Origin: Ochotona curzoniae
Lineage: Eukaryota; Chordata; Mammalia; Lagomorpha; Ochotonidae
DNA length: 64,000 bases
NCBI RefSeq assembly: GCF_017591425.1
Contig: NW_024467121.1
Span: forward strand, 16,442,707-16,506,706
Direction of reading: 5' to 3'
The position numbers and the translations under genes were made by a program. The notes beneath the pieces are model-generated. The model was not told the origin of the DNA. It made no database searches and was given only the letters and a program-made list of their open reading frames with translations. Of the stretch, positions 59,589 through 64,000 are shown piece after piece (the first letter of the stretch is position 1; each line of letters starts with the position of its first letter).

Positions 59589-60125
59589 TTTTTTTATTAG
59601 TATTATTCAAGACCTTTATTAATGGGTGCTTGCAGTTTGTTGACTTTTTTGAAAAAATCAAGTTGTAAACTTTTATTACAAATTAAAAATGAAGTTCTTA
59701 AAGATCTCAACTTGACCAGATGGGAAACAATTTAAAAACTTTTAAAGGTGTATTGAGAAAAACTAGGCTTTTTTTTTTTTTAAATATGTTTGTTGTTACC
59801 AAAAAGAGACATCTTTAGGTAAAAATAATAAAAACCCCATTCTGCATAGATAATGCACATAGTTCTCATTATCTGGTCAACGGGCAAAAAGCAAGCACTT
59901 AAGGTCTTCAGCTCCAATCTTTTGTTCATTTCTTATTGCTGGAATTTCATATTCATTTCTTCTTGTTGGATGACTAAACCGAATGACGGTAGGGATGTTA
60001 AGCCGGCATTTTTTACTCAGCCTCGGGAGCGGACGGGTTTTCAGCTGGTGGATCGGCGGCTTCTGTCTCTTTGCCATCTTGTGCTTTTGGGTTATCTGGG
60101 CATCTGCGTCTGTAATTGAACTTGG
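59589..60125 (-). pseudogene. YBX1: Processed pseudogene of YBX1 (Y-box binding protein 1), 5'-truncated
   Basis: On the minus strand the first recognisable codons read FNYRRR at about 60120. They continue through the C-terminal tail pattern [19 protein letters not shown] and SAPEAE to a stop at 60013-60015. The known YBX1 C-terminus is [30 protein letters not shown], so the last five residues are missing. That deletion lies between two GCTGAG repeats in the parent mRNA as I remember it. The 3' untranslated region follows, with recognisable text such as TTGCCCGTTGACCAGATAA, CAACTTGATTTTTTC and TAATAAAGGTCTT (minus strand), and a short A-tail (59589-59597). YBX1 itself is a cold-shock-domain RNA/DNA-binding protein of cytoplasm and nucleus. 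Here only about 35 codons survive, without the cold-shock domain or any intron, so the copy is non-functional. No clear target-site duplication was found. Confidence in the identity is high because protein tail and 3' end agree. Confidence 0.92.
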
Positions 60126-60256
60126 GCGGGGTGCAGGATTAGTATTTCTGCCACTATATCATCCCTATACTACACAATTTTATACATTGTATATACACAT
60201 TCATGATTAATTAGCGAAGTTTTCTTGAACCAAGTAATATAAATACAGTATAAACC
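60126..60256. other. Short spacer
   Basis: AT-rich sequence between the YBX1 pseudogene and the next SINE; contains the SINE's left target-site duplication at 60241-60256. Confidence 0.6.
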
Positions 60257-60631
60257 TGGCTGACATTATGGCAGAGTGTGTAAGCCAGCACCTGAGCCTC
60301 GAGGATCCCATACAGGCACCATCTTCCAATTCTTCTACTTTTAATCTTGCTCCTTGATAATGACCTGGAAAAGCAGCAAAATACGGCCCATGTGCTTGGA
60401 CCCCTGCCACCCACGTGGAAGACCTAGATGAATCCCCTGGCTAATCGATTTCACCTGATCAGACACTGGCCACTGAAGCCATCAGAATGAACCATCCAGC
60501 AGTAGATAGAAATTATGTGCGTTTGTGTGTGTGTGCTTGCACGCACAGGTGTGTAGAAGGAAAGGTGTATCTCCCTCCCTAGAGCTCTGACTTTCAAAAT
60601 AAATCAGTCTTTAAAGTTAAAAACAAAAAAT
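60257..60631 (+). mobile_element. Older CSINE with internal (GT)n, 16-bp target-site duplication
   Basis: GAGGATCCCATACAGGCACC, CACCCACGTGGAAGACC and GAATGAACCATCCAGCAG mark the body. A short GT-rich insertion lies at about 60519-60555. AAATACAGTATAAACC at 60241-60256 and AAACACAGCATAAACC at 60632-60647 flank it with two mismatches. Confidence 0.87.
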
Positions 60632-60647
60632 AAACACAGCATAAACC

Positions 60648-60989
60648 ACCTTCAACAATTAAATGAGTGTTGCCTAATTTGGTTTAATTAAGGACTAAAA
60701 ACATTGTATGTATAAAAAATCCTTAATAACTTCCAGATTTTTGTCATTGTTTTGCTTCCCAATATTAATAACTCAGTTTCTGAACACCAAGTCATGGGCA
60801 CTGGTCATTAATTCTGTTTTTCTTGATTTTACATTAACTTCCAGGCACTAAAGTCTAGTTTTCTTTTTATTATCATTATGAGGAATTCTTCAAGGTCAGA
60901 ATAAGAAACATTTTATCTTACAGTGAATTTCCAATACCTTAGACATGTGTATCTCTACGAATACCCTTGTTCTGATGTAAAAAGTGTTA
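60648..60989. other. Unique stretch, no gene seen
   Basis: Nothing recognised. Confidence 0.5.
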
Positions 60990-61230
60990 GAGAGGTTCCT
61001 GGTCCATCTACACTCGCAGATCCGACAAAGCCAGTGATGCCTTAGTTCAAGTCCAAAGGCCCAAGAACAAGAAACACTGAAATTCATCCCCTAAGCTGAC
61101 AGGCAAAAGGAGACTTCAAACTTCACGTTTTGCTCTCTTAAGAATCTCACTGGCTTAGATGATGCTCGCTATGTAGGGATAGAAGTCTGTTTTATTCAGC
61201 CAGCAACTTAAAGACTCATTTCTTTCAAGC
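60990..61230 (+). mobile_element. Old interspersed repeat (copy 3 of 3), partial
   Basis: GTTCAAGTCCAAAGGCCCAAGAAC, then CTTAGATGATGCTCGC, then CTGTTTTATTCAGCCAGCAACTTAAAG recall the central part of the repeat at 13091 and 15130. Strongly diverged. Confidence 0.35.
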
Positions 61231-64000
61231 AAGCCCTAGTATGACCATTTTCTTGCTCTCACCCCTCAGATCATAGTGGCGTTGAGCAAGAGATCCTGAA
61301 ATTCATTATCTCTCAGTTAACAAATAAAGCTCAGAATCCTTCCATATGGAAGTTTATTGTCTATAAAGACTGACTTCTTCACAAATACTTTCCAATTTTT
61401 CTCTTTCCAATCTAATTACTCACATATATCTTTATCTGGCTCAGGAACCCATGCCACACTCTTTTTAATAGCTTCTTTATCATACTCTTGCTTTCATAAT
61501 ACTCAAACACAATTAGACTTTGAAATCTCGCTATACCTGTCAAAGCCAATTATTATATTCACTCAGCACTTCAAATGTTACTCCAATGCTAGCACTAAAT
61601 ATGTAAAATTGTGAAGTGGCGATGCTTGAAAAGCCCTTGGAAAACAACTTTCTTAGTGTACAGTAAACATCACAACACAAATTTATTAAATTATAAATGA
61701 GAAGACTAGCATTTGAGATTGATCCTAAAGTTCAGAAAGGGGCCTACACATGTACATTTTTAATATAATTATTTTGCATCTTGTAGGGAATACACATAAA
61801 AAAGATAATCCCTAAAAAAGCGTTTGGAGTAAATCAGTAAATTAGGAGCTGAACCAAAGTTCACCACATGATTTTAAGTTAGGTAAACACGTATACACAG
61901 AAGAACTATAGGTAGTTCTTCTAGTCTATAAAGAAGTCATTTAATACTGCAGGCTGTCTGCATCTGCAGTATCACCAAATGAGTCATTCCCCTAGCTCAT
62001 GGCTCATGGAACAAATCAACTGTTGCATTCTACTATTAAAGCAATACCTGAATTCCAATCTGGAGACTTGGACTTGCAATTAGATTTGAGTCATTTTCCT
62101 TTGTTCTCATAATAATAATATTACAGGTGAAGGCTAACTCTTCAGACTAATGAGTTTGAACATATCCACGTTATTGGAAAGTCTTGATTTTGTAGCAAAT
62201 ACTGAAGTTCTTTTAATGAATAGATTCTTAAACTTGAAGCATGTACTTTATCTCATATTGCTATTCCTTTAGTAAAATGGCAAGTTTTTCCTTATAAAAT
62301 AAAAAGAACCATTTTAAATGTCTTATAGCACAATCTAAATACTTGAGATCATTTTCTGAAATACCAGCTGACAGCCCCAAATTATGGCTATGTACCTAGT
62401 CTATAGGGAAAAACTTTTTCAAAGTTATTCTAAAGAAAAAGAGATGTATTCCATTTATAAAGTATCTTAATTTTATAAATTTATCATATGTCAAATTACT
62501 TTGTGCTGAAATAATAACTTTTGGAAAAACAATAAAAATCAGTGACTTCAATATCTGATCTTCATGAATTAGTGACTAATAACCATTAGCTGAGTAGGCA
62601 GCTACTTTCATAATTTTGAGATAATTTTAGGGTTCATCTATCCACTGTCCTACCCAATGCTACATAATTCAAGTTTCCCATATCTTTATGTTGTGTGAAA
62701 CCATAGACTTCTGGAGTCCTACACCAAGTAGAGTCTGATGACTTATAAACACATATGAAAAATGTATTAAGATTGGAAAACCAGAAACACAGAAAGAGTA
62801 CAAAGAAAAAGTTTCTGAGGGTGTTAGCAAGGGGCATAGGGCTTACTTGGACAACATTGTCATCTGGACAATAGAGTTTGTTGCCTCAGAGTATTCTGAG
62901 CAGAACAGAGACAATGCCATGTCAGATATTTGGAAAAACCGCTTGTGAGTCTATCACTATTGGTACAATGAATGATTGTTCTTTGCATGTAAGAAGAAAT
63001 TGACTATTACCATTTTATATGATTCTATAGAAATGTGTTCTAGCCTGAAATACCATTTACAAGTATTGGTCAGCCTCTAATGAAACATTTCTCAACTGTT
63101 ATAATCAAAATTGACCAGTGACGATCAGCTCTAAAGCAAACATTTTTCTGCCATGTCTTGTTCAAGACAGAGTATCACATTATTTGGAAAGGATGAGAGT
63201 TGAGTGCAGACGATCTAGACATTGAAACCGTAGGCTATAATTATATTTATTCTTATTTTATAAATTGTGAAATACATTTGCAGGATACGAGAACAGAGCT
63301 GGAATCAGAACAAAACAGAGAGCTAACACTCAAGACCCTGGATAAATCTTGCTGTTTTGGGTCCGAATGAAGTCTCTGCAACATCCTCAAGAGCTCAGTG
63401 TTTGTTCTGTTCTTCCGTGGTATCTTGAGATAATTTTAATAAGACATGCTACACAAAGATAGCTAAGAACTATTTGGTCCAATAGTTACAAATGCAAGGT
63501 CTACTTCTAGTCCTAGTATGGAATTGCAAAATGCTCCTGGGTTTATATTACTATGATAGCCTTGCATCAGTGCAGTTGTTGCCTACCTTAGTGTCTCACA
63601 TATTCCTTAATGATAGCAACAGTATGAATGGGTATTGTGGGAGAATCAAAGATTCCCTATAAAATAGGTACAAAATGGAGCTAAAAGGCAGAAGATGATG
63701 TGCAGTGTGATTTACTCTGTACCACCTGGGGAAAGTCATTAACATGTATATTCTCAAAGATGATAGAAAATTGCTTTAAACGTTACATATAACAATAGAA
63801 TTGTAAAATAACGTTAAAAAGAAAGGTTTACTAAAATATTGTGTAATACCTCTTAAATATTTACTGCCCCAAAGCACTGTCTGTTATTTAAACACTTACA
63901 ATGAATCTTAGAAACACTAATTCCATATTTTCAAGTAATGTTAAACTGTAGTTATAAAGGTAGTTATATAAAACTTCTAGAGTTTTTACTATATAATGCT
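61231..64000. other. Unique AT-rich stretch to the window end
   Basis: A faint MIR-like text lies at about 62045-62130 (CCTGAATTCCAATCTGG then GAGTCATTTTCC). No gene, RNA or recent repeat was recognised. Confidence 0.45.

Noticed and set aside
1..64000. CRISPR arrays, operons, bacterial-type mobile elements
   Set aside because: The sequence is clearly mammalian; regular repeats with unique spacers of equal length were not seen.

Overview
The window looks like mammalian nuclear DNA from a lagomorph, most probably a pika (Ochotona). The diagnostic signal is a tRNA-derived SINE of the lagomorph C-repeat (CSINE) type, repeated about two dozen times on both strands. It carries Pol III A- and B-box motifs, a fixed tRNA-unrelated body and an A-rich end with AATAAA/AAATCTTT-like motifs. 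The youngest copies differ from the rabbit C-repeat consensus as I remember it, so pika is favoured over rabbit; that part is inference. Base composition is AT-rich and CpG-poor, and no CpG island is visible.

No functional protein-coding gene or exon could be supported. Nearly all long open frames are chance frames inside SINEs, purine/pyrimidine tracts or L1 relics. The only recognised protein-derived sequence is a 5'-truncated processed pseudogene of YBX1 on the minus strand (59589-60125). A second, unidentified candidate retrocopy lies at about 3549-3900. The window is therefore intergenic or deep-intronic DNA shaped by retrotransposition.

Layout. 1-12.2 kb: SINE-rich, with ten young to middle-aged CSINEs, older C-repeats, an ancient MIR split by a SINE and a 58-bp tandem duplication. 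12.2-20.8 kb: mostly unique DNA with old LTR-like repeats and three more C-repeats. 20.8-23.4 kb: an L1-type 3' end made almost wholly of degenerate tandem units, flanked by a 10-bp target-site duplication, followed by a solo ERV LTR on the minus strand. 23.6-24.3 kb: a purine tract and a (TG)n tract. 28.0-30.0 kb: an antisense old L1 broken by SINEs. 31.4-33.7 kb: a second copy of the tandem-unit L1 end, inverted relative to the first. 34-41 kb: AT-rich unique DNA, almost repeat-free. 41-43 kb: a nested stack in which an L1 with 5' inversion lies beside a SINE, a second SINE and a GAAA tract. 43-51.7 kb: mostly unique. 51.7-55.2 kb: an antisense L1 3' end interrupted by a SINE, then a SINE-into-SINE nest. 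55.2-59 kb: unique. 59-60.7 kb: an old C-repeat, the YBX1 pseudogene and a SINE. 60.7-64 kb: mostly unique.

The elements do not form a pathway. Their common thread is L1-mediated insertion: target-site duplications, A-tails, 5' truncation, twin-priming inversion and retrocopies all bear its marks, and the nesting gives a relative order of events. I found no CRISPR array, operon or structured RNA gene. The most unusual item is the pair of inverted L1-type 3' ends built from degenerate tandem units.
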